Below are positions 5,834-12,748 of a DNA stretch of 15,136 nucleotides, one piece after another. The DNA is taken from assembly GCA_026398715.1 (NCBI GenBank), contig JAPLSI010000118.1, forward strand, positions 1 to 15,136. Reading direction: 5' to 3'. The position numbers and the translations under genes are program-made. Position 1 is the stretch's first letter. Every line of letters starts with the position of its first letter. The notes below the pieces were generated by a model. It was not told the DNA's origin and made no database searches. It saw nothing but the letters and a program-made list of their open reading frames with translations. Source of the DNA: Gammaproteobacteria bacterium (GTDB lineage: Bacteria > Pseudomonadota > Gammaproteobacteria > Xanthomonadales > Xanthomonadaceae).

Positions 5834-8452
5834 ATGAACAAAATCCTCCGCAAGTCCCTGGTCCCGGCCCTGGTCGGCGCGTTCCTGATGGCAGCCGCAC
5901 CGTCGGCATTCGCTGGCGGCGCCGTCGCGCTGGATGGCGTCAACGACCATGTCACCTTCGGGTCCGCGCCCGCACTCGGCGCGTCCACCGTCACCCTGGA
6001 AACCTGGTTCAAGCGCAGCGCCGCAGGCGTGGCTACCAGCACCGGTACCGGTGGCGTCAGTGCCGTGCCCCTGGTCACCAAGGGCCGGTCGGAAGGCGAC
6101 AACAGCAACGTGGACATGAATTATTTCCTCGGCATCCGCGGCACGGACAACGTGCTCGTCGCGGATTTCGAAGAAGGGGCCGGCGGCGCATCCCCGGGCC
6201 TCAACCACCCGATCGCCGGCGTCACGCCACTGGCCATCGGTGTCTGGTATCACGCCGCCGCCACCTACGACGGCAACAAGTGGCAACTGTTTCTCAACGG
6301 CGCGCTGGAAGCCGAACTCGTCGTCGGTCGCCCGCTGCGCAGCGACAGCATCCAGCATGCGGCGCTTGGCACCGCGATCAATTCGACCGGCGTCGCCTCG
6401 GGCTATTTCGCCGGCACGCTCGATGAGGCGCGCATCTGGAACGTCGCACGCAGCGCTGCGCAAATCCTCGCGGGCCGCGATGTGGACATCAACAGCGCAA
6501 CCGGCCTGGTCGGTCGCTGGGGCCTGGATGAAACCAGCGGCACGTCTGCCGCCGACACCTCCGGCAACAATGTCACCGGCACCCTGGTCAATGGCCCGGT
6601 CTGGGTTGGCGACCGCCAGACCGTCAGCCAGCCCATCGTGACGCGGGGTCCGTACCTGCAGGTGGGCACCGCGACCAGCATCATCGTCCGCTGGCGCACC
6701 GATACCGCCACCGACAGTCGCGTCCGCTTCGGCACCAGCGCCGGTTCGCTAACCTCCAGTGCGGGCAATGCCACGCTCACCACCGAACACGAAGTGCTGG
6801 TCTCGGGCCTGTTGCCCGTCATGCGCTATTACTATTCGGTGGGCAGCAGCACGGCCACCCTGGCCAGCGGCGCCGATTACAGCTTCTATACGGCGCCGCC
6901 CATCGGCACCGCGCAGCCCACCCGCATCTGGGTGCTCGGCGACTCCGGCACCAAGGGCGCGATCGCCGCTGGTGTGCGCGATGGTTACACCGCCTTCGGC
7001 GCAGGCCGCTACACCGACGTCTGGCTGATGCTCGGCGACAATGCGTACGACAACGGCACCGACGCCGAATTCCAGTCGGCCGTGTTCAACATGTATCCGT
7101 CCTACCTGCGCCAGGCGCCGCTGTGGTCCACCATCGGCAACCACGACACCGGCCAGACCACCAATCCGTCGCTGTCCATTCCGTATTTCCAGATTTTCAA
7201 CAGCCCGACCGACGGGGCTGCGGGCGGCGTGCCGTCGGGCACCGAACGCTATTACTCGTTCGACTACGGGCGCATCCATTTCATCTCGCTCGATTCCATG
7301 ACCTCCAGCCGCGCGCCGGGCAGCCCCATGCTGACCTGGCTGGAAGCGGACCTCGGTTCGACCACGCAGGACTGGATCATCGTGTTCTTCCACCATCCGC
7401 CCTACACCAAGGGTTCGCACGACTCCGACACCGAGTCCCAACTCATCGAGATGCGCGCCAACGTGCTGCCCATCCTCGAGGCGGGCGGCGTGGACCTGGT
7501 GCTGACCGGCCATAGCCACAGCTACGAGCGCAGTTTCTTCATCAACGGTCATTACGGCCTGTCGGGCACCTTTACCAATGCGATGAAGGTCGAGACGGGG
7601 TCCGGCCGCGAAAACGAAAGTGGCGGTGCCTACGACAAGCCTGCCGACCTCGTGGCCAATGCGGGCGCGGTGTATGTCGTTGCCGGCAACGGCGGCCACG
7701 TCACCAACTGGGTTGGCGGCAGCACGGCGGAATTCAATCCGGCGCCGCACCCGGCGATGTATCGCTCGGTCCTGCACGTCGGTTCGCTGGTGCTGGACGT
7801 GGACGGTAACCGGCTCGACGCGAGGATGATTCGCGAAACCGGCGCAGTGGACGACTACTTCACGCTGATCAAGACACCGTCGCAGCCGCAGGTTCCGCCG
7901 GCGCCGGCATCGCTTGCCGCAACGGCCGGCAACGCCCAGGTTTCGTTGTCGTGGGCGGCCAGCAGCGGGGCGACCAGTTATACGGTCAAGCGTTCCACCA
8001 GCAACGGCGGCCCGTATTCGGTGCTGGCGTCGGGCCTTGCCACCACGGCCTATACCGATGCCACCGCAAGCAACGGCACCACCTATTACTACGTGGTCAG
8101 CGCCAGCAACGGCACCGGCGAAAGCGCCAATTCCAGCCAGGCCAGTGCCACCCCGGTGGCGCCGCCTGCCGTGCCCGCCGCACCGACGGGGCTGACGGCG
8201 ACCGCCATTTCCAAGACGCAGATCAACCTGTCCTGGGCTGACCAATCCAACAACGAATCGGGTTTCCGCATCGAGCGGTCCACCGTCATTGGCAGCGGCT
8301 ACACGGTCATCGCCACGGTCGGCGCGAATGTCACCAGCTACGCCAGCACGGGCCTGAAGGCGAGGAAGACTTACTACTACCGGGTGCGCGCCTACAACGG
8401 CAGCGGTGATTCCACGTACTCCAACACGGCCACCGCCAAGACCTTCAAGTGA
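5834..8452 (+). CDS. Secreted purple acid phosphatase-like protein with LamG and two FN3 domains
   Basis: This 872-residue protein has a Sec signal peptide (about 1-27, ending SAFA-GG). It continues with a LamG/concanavalin-like sandwich (about 28-230, opening VALDGVNDHVTFG and containing LETWFKRS and YHAAATYDG). Next is a purple acid phosphatase N-terminal beta domain (about 266-356) and then the metallophosphoesterase core (about 364-600). All purple acid phosphatase ligand motifs are intact: GDSG (D370), GDNAY (D402, Y405), GNHD (N436), VFFH (H520) and GHSH (H560, H562). Two fibronectin type III domains close the protein (about 688-776 and 781-872). No sorting tail or membrane anchor is seen, so export by type II secretion is an inference. 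It probably hydrolyses phosphate esters outside the cytoplasm, with LamG and FN3 serving adhesion to polymers; the substrate is unknown. ATG 5834 is chosen because it starts the signal peptide. Its stop overlaps the next gene. Confidence 0.9.
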   Translation: MNKILRKSLVPALVGAFLMAAAPSAFAGGAVALDGVNDHVTFGSAPALGASTVTLETWFKRSAAGVATSTGTGGVSAVPLVTKGRSEGDNSNVDMNYFLGIRGTDNVLVADFEEGAGGASPGLNHPIAGVTPLAIGVWYHAAATYDGNKWQLFLNGALEAELVVGRPLRSDSIQHAALGTAINSTGVASGYFAGTLDEARIWNVARSAAQILAGRDVDINSATGLVGRWGLDETSGTSAADTSGNNVTGTLVNGPVWVGDRQTVSQPIVTRGPYLQVGTATSIIVRWRTDTATDSRVRFGTSAGSLTSSAGNATLTTEHEVLVSGLLPVMRYYYSVGSSTATLASGADYSFYTAPPIGTAQPTRIWVLGDSGTKGAIAAGVRDGYTAFGAGRYTDVWLMLGDNAYDNGTDAEFQSAVFNMYPSYLRQAPLWSTIGNHDTGQTTNPSLSIPYFQIFNSPTDGAAGGVPSGTERYYSFDYGRIHFISLDSMTSSRAPGSPMLTWLEADLGSTTQDWIIVFFHHPPYTKGSHDSDTESQLIEMRANVLPILEAGGVDLVLTGHSHSYERSFFINGHYGLSGTFTNAMKVETGSGRENESGGAYDKPADLVANAGAVYVVAGNGGHVTNWVGGSTAEFNPAPHPAMYRSVLHVGSLVLDVDGNRLDARMIRETGAVDDYFTLIKTPSQPQVPPAPASLAATAGNAQVSLSWAASSGATSYTVKRSTSNGGPYSVLASGLATTAYTDATASNGTTYYYVVSASNGTGESANSSQASATPVAPPAVPAAPTGLTATAISKTQINLSWADQSNNESGFRIERSTVIGSGYTVIATVGANVTSYASTGLKARKTYYYRVRAYNGSGDSTYSNTATAKTFK

Positions 8453-9327
8453 TCGTCTCATTCGGGCGCAGGCCGGGTCCTTCGGGGCCCGGCCGCCGCC
8501 TCGCCCTCGTTTCCCTGCTGCTGTTGGCCCTTGCGCCGCCGATCGCACTCGCGCATGGCGACCTGCACGAACAAATCGTCGCCATCAGCCAGCGCATCGC
8601 GGCAGATCCTTCCAATGCCGGACTGATCCTGCGCCGTGCCGAGTTGTATCGCGAACACGGGCAATGGCCGCAGGCCGATGCCGATTACGATCGTGCCGGA
8701 AGACTGGCGCCCGATAATCCTGCCATCGGCCTGGGGCGCGGAAAGTTGTACCTGGCCATGGGCAAGCCCGATGCCGCCCGCGCCTCGCTCGATCGCGTGC
8801 TGGACGCGCAACCCGCCCACGTGGACGCCCTGGCTACGCGGGCGCAAGTGTTGCAGGCACTGGGCGAACACGACGCGGCGGCAGCCGACTTCGCCCAGGC
8901 GATCGCCATCGCTTCATCGCCGGAGCCGGACTTCTACCTGGGCCGCGCGCGTGCGCTGTCGGCGGCAAGGCCTGCGCGTGACGACGAGGCACTCGCCAGC
9001 CTGGACGAGGGCCTCGCGCGCCTGGGCAAGTTACCGACGCTTTCGCTGGCGGCCATCGATTTACAGGTCAGGCGCGGCAAGTTCGACGACGCACTGCGGC
9101 GCCTGGACACATTGCGTGAATCACAGCCGCGCCAGGAGGCTTGGCTGGAGCGCCGTGGCGACATCCTGAAGGCCGCGGGGCGGCCCGATGACGCGATGCA
9201 GGCCTGGCGCGATGCCATGGCCGCACTGGACGCCTTGCCGCCGCGATTGCGCGGTACCGGCGCCATGCTGGCCCTGCGCGAACGCCTTACGCAGCGACTC
9301 CGAACAGAGCGCCCACACCCGCAGTAA
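8449..9327 (+). CDS. Exported tetratricopeptide-repeat protein
   Basis: This 292-residue protein begins at a GTG (8449-8451) that overlaps the TGA of the phosphatase gene, so translational coupling is likely. Residues 15-35 form a signal peptide with a leucine-rich core and an ALA cleavage site before HGDLHEQI. The rest is helical TPR-type sequence: repeats at about 57-90, 91-124 and 125-158 are clear (AELYREHGQWPQADADYDRA, GKLYLAMGKPDAARASLDRV and a third ending ALGEHDAAAADFAQAI), and weaker ones follow to about 263. TPR proteins are protein-binding scaffolds, and the location here is the periplasm or outside. The partner could be the neighbouring phosphatase, which is inference from overlap alone. 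The 3' end overlaps the convergent VIT gene by 41 bases. The exact function is not recognised. Confidence 0.85.
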   Translation: MIVSFGRRPGPSGPGRRLALVSLLLLALAPPIALAHGDLHEQIVAISQRIAADPSNAGLILRRAELYREHGQWPQADADYDRAGRLAPDNPAIGLGRGKLYLAMGKPDAARASLDRVLDAQPAHVDALATRAQVLQALGEHDAAAADFAQAIAIASSPEPDFYLGRARALSAARPARDDEALASLDEGLARLGKLPTLSLAAIDLQVRRGKFDDALRRLDTLRESQPRQEAWLERRGDILKAAGRPDDAMQAWRDAMAALDALPPRLRGTGAMLALRERLTQRLRTERPHPQ

Positions 9328-9976
9328 TCGCCATCGCCAGGGCGCCCCAGAAGCCCATGCGCAATGCACCTGCCGCCATTCCCGCGCCGCCTGTCCGCGC
9401 CGCCAGTGCGCCCAGTGCCACCAGGAATACCAGCGATGCGATGGACACGCTCCACATCAAACCGGCAGCCGGCGCCAGCCAGACAACCAGCAAGGGCAGG
9501 GCGGCGCCCGCGGCAAATGTCCCGGCCGACGCCATCGCCGCCTGGATCGGCTTTGCCGTCATCATTTCGGTAATGCCCAGTTCGTCGCGCGCATGCGCAC
9601 CCAGCGCGTCGTGCGACATCAACTGGGTAGCCACCTGCGTGGCCAATTCCTTGTCCAGCCCGCGGCCCATGTAGATGTTGGTCATTTCCTCGTGCTCGTG
9701 CACGGGGTCGGTGGCAAGCTCGCGTCGCTCGCGGTCCAGGTCGGCGTTCTCGGTGTCCTTTTGCGAACTCACCGATACGTATTCACCGGCCGCCATCGAC
9801 ATCGCGCCGGCCACCAGCCCGGCAACACCCGTCACCAGGATGGATTTCTCGTCCGCGCCTGCGGCGGTCACGCCCACCACCAGGCTGGCAGTGGAAATGA
9901 TGCCGTCGTTGGCGCCCAGCACCGCGGCGCGAAGCCAGCCAATGCGATGCGAGCGGTGGCTTTCGACATGTCTCAT
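9287..9976 (-). CDS. VIT1/CCC1 family iron/manganese transporter
   Basis: This 229-residue membrane protein of the vacuolar iron transporter type is expected to move Fe2+ or Mn2+ out of the cytosol in bacteria. The family marks are clear. GANDGIISTASLVVG (21-35) carries the conserved Asp (D24), and AGAMSMAAGEYVSVSSQKD (56-74) carries the conserved Met residues and the GEYVS motif. A cytosolic acidic/His stretch follows (about 77-130, including VHEHEEM), where metals bind in characterised members. Membrane segments lie at about 22-40, 44-66, 145-167, 172-194 and 204-226. The gene is last in its strand's run, seven bases after the VOC gene, and probably co-transcribed with it. Its 3' end overlaps the TPR gene on the other strand. 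Confidence 0.9.
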   Translation of the reverse strand: MRHVESHRSHRIGWLRAAVLGANDGIISTASLVVGVTAAGADEKSILVTGVAGLVAGAMSMAAGEYVSVSSQKDTENADLDRERRELATDPVHEHEEMTNIYMGRGLDKELATQVATQLMSHDALGAHARDELGITEMMTAKPIQAAMASAGTFAAGAALPLLVVWLAPAAGLMWSVSIASLVFLVALGALAARTGGAGMAAGALRMGFWGALAMAITAGVGALFGVAA

Positions 9977-9983
9977 GGCGTCA

Positions 9984-10382
9984 TCACTCCTGTTGCCGCG
10001 TTCCGATCAGGTCCCACTTGTTGCCGAAGGCGTCCTTGAAGACGACGACCTTGCCGTAGTCCTCGTGCCGCGGTTCTTCCATGAACTCGACGTCGTGCTT
10101 CCGAAGATGCTCATGAAAGCCGTCGAAGTCATCGGTTTCCAGGAACATGAAGACCCGCCCGCCGGTCTGGTTGCCCACGCGCGCCTGCTGGTCCGCCGTT
10201 GCCGCCTTGGCGAGCAACAAGCCGCCGCCGCGTCCGCCCGCAGGCGCCACCACCACCCAGCGCTTGCCGCCGCCGCGATCACTGTCCTCGCGCAACTCGA
10301 ATCGCATCACGCGCGTGAAGAAATCGATCGCCTTGTCGTAATCGTCCACGACAATGCTGGTCAGCGTGATGGCCTCGGCCAT
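9984..10382 (-). CDS. VOC (glyoxalase/bleomycin-resistance fold) superfamily protein
   Basis: This 132-residue protein has two beta-alpha-beta-beta-beta halves. The first starts ITLTSIVVDDYDKAIDFFTR (5-24) and the second contains FMFLETDDFDGFHEHL (78-93), ending with the family's DAFGNKWDLIG (117-127). In catalytic glyoxalases a His or Gln opens each half and a Glu closes it. Here the first position is Thr/Ser (T8, S9) and the closing residue is Asp (D124), so the canonical metal site looks incomplete. It may therefore be a binding protein, or a divergent enzyme of the PhnB/YaeR-like group. It ends with tandem TGATGA stops, seven bases before the VIT transporter, suggesting co-transcription. 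The substrate is unknown. Confidence 0.8.
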   Translation of the reverse strand: MAEAITLTSIVVDDYDKAIDFFTRVMRFELREDSDRGGGKRWVVVAPAGGRGGGLLLAKAATADQQARVGNQTGGRVFMFLETDDFDGFHEHLRKHDVEFMEEPRHEDYGKVVVFKDAFGNKWDLIGTRQQE

Positions 10383-10412
10383 GTCGGCGATTCCCGGCTT
10401 GGCCCCTTGGAA

Positions 10413-10631
10413 TCAGCGCTTGCCGCCGGTGGCCAGCAACACGCCGCCCAACACGATGGCGCCGATGCCAGCCCACATGGGCACGTTCACCGTCTTCTTT
10501 TCCTTCACCGTCATCTCGATCGGCCCGAGTTTTACTGCCGTCGTGTCCTTGGTATAGCTGAAGCCTCCGTACACCAGCGCAAGCACGCCGGCGACCAACA
10601 ATACGATTGCGGCTAATTTGACGGGATTCAT
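10413..10631 (-). CDS. Small two-helix membrane protein with YGGFSYT motif
   Basis: This 72-residue protein has membrane segments at about 5-23 and 51-67, joined by a short polar loop (KDTTAVKLGPIEMTVKEKKT). I recognise the pattern YGGFSYT, then GPIE, then EKKTVNVP before a glycine-rich second helix, from many bacterial hypothetical proteins, but know no function. The start is ATG 10631, with AGGAAG as ribosome site six to seven bases upstream. A longer reading from 10670 lacks such a site. It stands 30 bases before the VOC gene on the same strand and could head a three-gene unit with VOC and VIT. The 93-base gap upstream may hold its promoter, though no convincing hexamers are seen. Confidence 0.7.
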   Translation of the reverse strand: MNPVKLAAIVLLVAGVLALVYGGFSYTKDTTAVKLGPIEMTVKEKKTVNVPMWAGIGAIVLGGVLLATGGKR

Positions 10632-10724
10632 GGGACTTCCTCGTGACGACAGTTCGAATGCCGGCGGCATCGATGCTGGAACCCTATTGAAGCACAGGCA
10701 TGCTGCATGGAGTAGGAGCGGGGC

Positions 10725-10973
10725 TCAGTCGGCTGACTGCAGCGCGCGCCTGATCGCCCGACGCGCTCCCACGTAACAGGCGAGCAGCATGGCCAGGTAG
10801 ACGGCGAAGAAACACCAGATGGCAGGGCCGGAATGACCCATGGCCTCGATGCCCGTTCGCGCTTCGAACCAGCTCCAGAACGGATACAGCAGCAACGTCG
10901 CCACGAAGGCCAGCGGGATGCCCAGCAGCACCAGCGATCCCGTGGCGACGATCGCCTGGGTCTTCGGGGTCAT
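10725..10973 (-). CDS. Small membrane protein, unknown
   Basis: This 82-residue protein starts at ATG 10973, which overlaps the cupin stop as ATGA, arguing for coupled translation. Two hydrophobic segments (about 8-30 and 51-70) flank a short loop with WSWFEARTGIEAMGHSGP (33-50), and the C-terminus is positively charged (ARRAIRRALQ). The arrangement suggests both ends face the cytoplasm. I do not recognise the family. A longer reading of the same frame, up to 11183, runs inside the cupin gene and is not supported. Confidence 0.65.
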   Translation of the reverse strand: MTPKTQAIVATGSLVLLGIPLAFVATLLLYPFWSWFEARTGIEAMGHSGPAIWCFFAVYLAMLLACYVGARRAIRRALQSAD

Positions 10974-11356
10974 CCGGCCATCTTGTGCAGCATATGGTCT
11001 ATGACTTCGCTGTGTTCGTGCTGCGGGCTGAACAGGATGACTTCGGCGTCTGCGCCCACTTTCACCGAATGGCCCGGCGGCCAGTAGAACAGGTCCCCGC
11101 CGCGAATCACTTCGATCGTTCCGTCCCCGTAGCTCACCGTCAGTTCGCCCTGGATCACATAGCCCCAGTGCGGCGACTGGCACATGTCGCCCTTCAGCCC
11201 CTGCAACAGCGGCGCGATGTCGGTGCCGGCGCCCAGCGAAAAATACTCGCCGCTCATCATTCCGAAACCCGCCGCGCTGCCGAATTCGGTCTTCTGGCGG
11301 GCGACTGCGCCGGGTACGTCGATCCTGACTGGTACGTCCTGCTTTGCGATGCGCAT
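10970..11356 (-). CDS. Cupin-domain protein
   Basis: This 128-residue single-domain cupin has motif 1 at about 57-71 (DMCQSPHWGYVIQGE), which holds H63 and E71, although the usual second His is Gly (G65). Motif 2 (GGDLFYWPPGHSV, 86-98) supplies H96. A His-Glu-His set could still bind a metal, but with one ligand fewer than the standard two-His motif. The HEHSEVIDHMLHKM tail (113-126) adds further histidines. Function cannot be assigned; similar small cupins are often called simply cupin-domain proteins. The start has a good ribosome site (GGGAGAAGG) and lies 30 bases after the YjdM gene. The stop overlaps the next small membrane gene. Confidence 0.8.
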   Translation of the reverse strand: MRIAKQDVPVRIDVPGAVARQKTEFGSAAGFGMMSGEYFSLGAGTDIAPLLQGLKGDMCQSPHWGYVIQGELTVSYGDGTIEVIRGGDLFYWPPGHSVKVGADAEVILFSPQHEHSEVIDHMLHKMAG

Positions 11357-11386
11357 AACCTTCTCCCTTGTGGTTGGACGATGCCG

Positions 11387-11728
11387 CTAGGCCTTCTTCA
11401 CGAACTCGGATTTCAGTTGCATGGCGCCAATGCCATCGATCTTGCAGTCTATGTCGTGGTCGCCTTCCACCAGGCGGATGTTGCGCACCTTGGTGCCGAC
11501 CTTCACCACCGACGACGTGCCCTTGACCTTCAGGTCCTTGATCACCGTGACGCTGTCTCCGTCCTGCAACACGTTTCCATAGGCATCACGCACCACGGCG
11601 ACCTGATCGGCCACCGCCACCGCTGCGACCACAGGCCATTCATGGGCGCACTCGGGGCAGACGTAGTTCCCGCCATCTTCGTAGGTGTATTCGGAATTGC
11701 AGGCAGGGCAGCGGGGCAGGTTGGGCAT
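11387..11728 (-). CDS. yjdM: Zinc-ribbon protein YjdM (PhnA family)
   Basis: This 113-residue protein matches E. coli YjdM (formerly PhnA) along its length. The N-terminal zinc ribbon has two CxxC pairs, C7/C10 (CPAC) and C24/C27 (CPEC), and the KOW/SH3-like C-terminal half includes [21 protein letters not shown] (one residue either side of 50-69) and ending LKSEFVKK. The old name links it to alkylphosphonate use, but the protein is not phosphonoacetate hydrolase and its real role is unknown. It is widely conserved as a single gene. Here it stands 19 bases after the 102-residue protein's gene and 30 before the cupin, with no other phosphonate genes nearby. No clear ribosome site precedes it. 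Confidence 0.92.
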   Translation of the reverse strand: MPNLPRCPACNSEYTYEDGGNYVCPECAHEWPVVAAVAVADQVAVVRDAYGNVLQDGDSVTVIKDLKVKGTSSVVKVGTKVRNIRLVEGDHDIDCKIDGIGAMQLKSEFVKKA

Positions 11729-11747
11729 GGTTCTATGATTCCATATT

Positions 11748-12056
11748 TCAGCTGACGGAAAATTTCCGGCCCCAGCGCAGCGGCCAGATCACCTTGAACT
11801 GCAGGCCGCCGACATAGCGGTGTGCCGCGACCACCCGGTCCAGCACCTGCATCTGTTCGAGCACGGGCTTGCAGCGCCTGAAGGTGGATGCCGGATCCCC
11901 GGTGACGATGAAGACATCGATGTCGCGCACGCCCTCGTTGTGTCCATCCATCTCGACGCTGTCGCCCAGGGTGTCGCGCAGATGGGCCTCGAGCGTGGCG
12001 ACGCCGGCAGCATCGAGCACCGGGCGGCGGAATTTCAGGACGAGCTGGCTTTGCAT
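11748..12056 (-). CDS. Conserved hypothetical protein (102 aa)
   Basis: This is a small soluble protein with no signal peptide or membrane segment. Alternating predicted strands and helices ([81 protein letters not shown]) suggest a compact alpha/beta, ferredoxin-like fold. The [20 protein letters not shown] segment (35-54) looks like a conserved core: I recall similar VDGHD-x-G-x-NIFI-x-T segments in unannotated proteins, but no function. The start is ATG 12056, with a TAGAAT hexamer six bases upstream, so a leaderless message from an internal promoter is plausible. The yjdM gene follows after 19 bases. Confidence 0.7.
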   Translation of the reverse strand: MQSQLVLKFRRPVLDAAGVATLEAHLRDTLGDSVEMDGHNEGVRDIDVFIVTGDPASTFRRCKPVLEQMQVLDRVVAAHRYVGGLQFKVIWPLRWGRKFSVS

Positions 12057-12062
12057 CGCATG

Positions 12063-12068
12063 ATTCTA
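12063..12068 (-). promoter_or_regulatory. Putative -10 element before the 102-aa gene (leaderless)
   Basis: TAGAAT on the minus strand (five of six to TATAAT) ends six bases before ATG 12056. No Shine-Dalgarno is present, and no good -35 is visible at 16-18 bases. It would start a second transcription unit (102-aa protein, yjdM, cupin and beyond), separate from the padR operon. Confidence 0.4.
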
Positions 12069-12081
12069 GGCCCAATGGCCC

Positions 12082-12099
12082 ACCGATGCCCTTATCGGT
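12082..12099. repeat. Perfect inverted repeat at the end of the padR operon
   Basis: ACCGAT (12082-12087) and ATCGGT (12094-12099) form a six-base-pair stem with a six-base loop. The stop codon of the 98-aa membrane protein (12092-12094) sits in it. A second short GGCC-CAAT-GGCC element follows toward the 102-aa gene. Neither has a T-run. They might weakly terminate the upstream operon or bind a regulator. Chance is possible at this length. Confidence 0.35.
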
Positions 12100-12388
12100 A
12101 GCGGCGAAACACCACGATGCGCACCAGCGCGGCCAGCAACAGCACGCTGCTGCCCGAAGCGACAGCGCCGATAGTCGCCAGATAGGGCGAGACACCCGCA
12201 GTTGCGCCCTGCGCCGCACCCTGCGTGAGGTAGATCCAGGCCGACGCGCCGGCGAACAACACCAGGAACCAGGTAAAGGCGTTGAATCGTCGTAGAAGGT
12301 CCACGCGACTGGTGGCGGGTTTGGTCCGCGCAAAGAGCCACACGGCCGGCAAGGCCATGACTACGATGAATACGAGAAACAGGATCAT
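12092..12388 (-). CDS. Small membrane protein, unknown (98 aa)
   Basis: This 98-residue hydrophobic protein has about three membrane segments (2-20, 36-54 and 68-92) and a basic end (FRRYR). Between the first two lies the positively charged loop ARTKPATSRVDLLRRF (20-35), probably cytoplasmic. Its ATG overlaps the stop of the preceding NTF2-like gene (ATGA), so it is likely the last cistron of the padR operon and translationally coupled. I do not recognise a family. Similar small integral proteins occur beside many NTF2-like genes without known role. Confidence 0.65.
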   Translation of the reverse strand: MILFLVFIVVMALPAVWLFARTKPATSRVDLLRRFNAFTWFLVLFAGASAWIYLTQGAAQGATAGVSPYLATIGAVASGSSVLLLAALVRIVVFRRYR

Positions 12389-12741
12389 TGCGCCTTCATT
12401 TCCTGGTCGTCGCCCCTGCCAAGGTAGGCGCGAATTGATTTTATCTTTCCATCCGGGTCAAAGCTGATGACATCGACCACGTACAACTCGATCTTGCCAT
12501 CCACCACGATATGCAGCTCGCCCGCCACTGTGTCGCCACCTTCGAAAATGCCGAGTGCCTGGATCTGGATGGATTGGCAGGACTCGAAGTTTCGCGAGGT
12601 CTCCGCCACCGCTGCCGCCTTGCCGACTACCGAAATATTCCAGTCGCGCAAGGTTACGTCGTCGCTGAACATGTCCGACACACGATCGAGGTCCCGGTGC
12701 GAATAGTGCCGCAGATAGGCCAGGAAGTGTTCCTGGAACAT
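12385..12741 (-). CDS. NTF2/SnoaL-like protein (118 aa)
   Basis: This 118-residue protein has the cone-shaped NTF2-like fold pattern. An N-terminal helix with YLRHYSHRDLDRVSDMFSDDVTLRDW (9-34, broken by short turns) leads into strands, then a helix with GKAAAVAETSRNF (40-52), and the closing sheet FEGGDTVAGELHIVVDG (66-82), IELYVVDVISFDPDGKI (84-100) and KSIRAYLG (101-108). Family members include steroid isomerases, polyketide cyclases and many ligand-binding proteins of unknown function. Catalytic residues cannot be assigned here. A GGGAG lies about ten bases before ATG 12741. The gene follows another NTF2-like gene by seven bases and overlaps the next by ATGA. The two neighbours share the fold but little sequence. 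Confidence 0.8.
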   Translation of the reverse strand: MFQEHFLAYLRHYSHRDLDRVSDMFSDDVTLRDWNISVVGKAAAVAETSRNFESCQSIQIQALGIFEGGDTVAGELHIVVDGKIELYVVDVISFDPDGKIKSIRAYLGRGDDQEMKAQ

Positions 12742-12748
12742 GTTGCAT

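Noticed and set aside
6036..6054. ACCGGTACCGGT palindrome inside the phosphatase gene
   Set aside because: Encodes part of a Thr/Gly-rich loop (STGTGG) by repeated codons; no reason to see a regulatory site.
6749..8548. 599-residue minus-strand frame under the phosphatase gene
   Set aside because: Arg/Gly/Val/His-rich antisense shadow with no domain, while the plus strand has complete catalytic motifs.
10974..11183. Longer N-terminus of the 82-residue membrane protein
   Set aside because: It lies wholly within the cupin gene in another frame and is Arg/Gly-rich; ATG 10973 overlaps the cupin stop as a normal ATGA junction.
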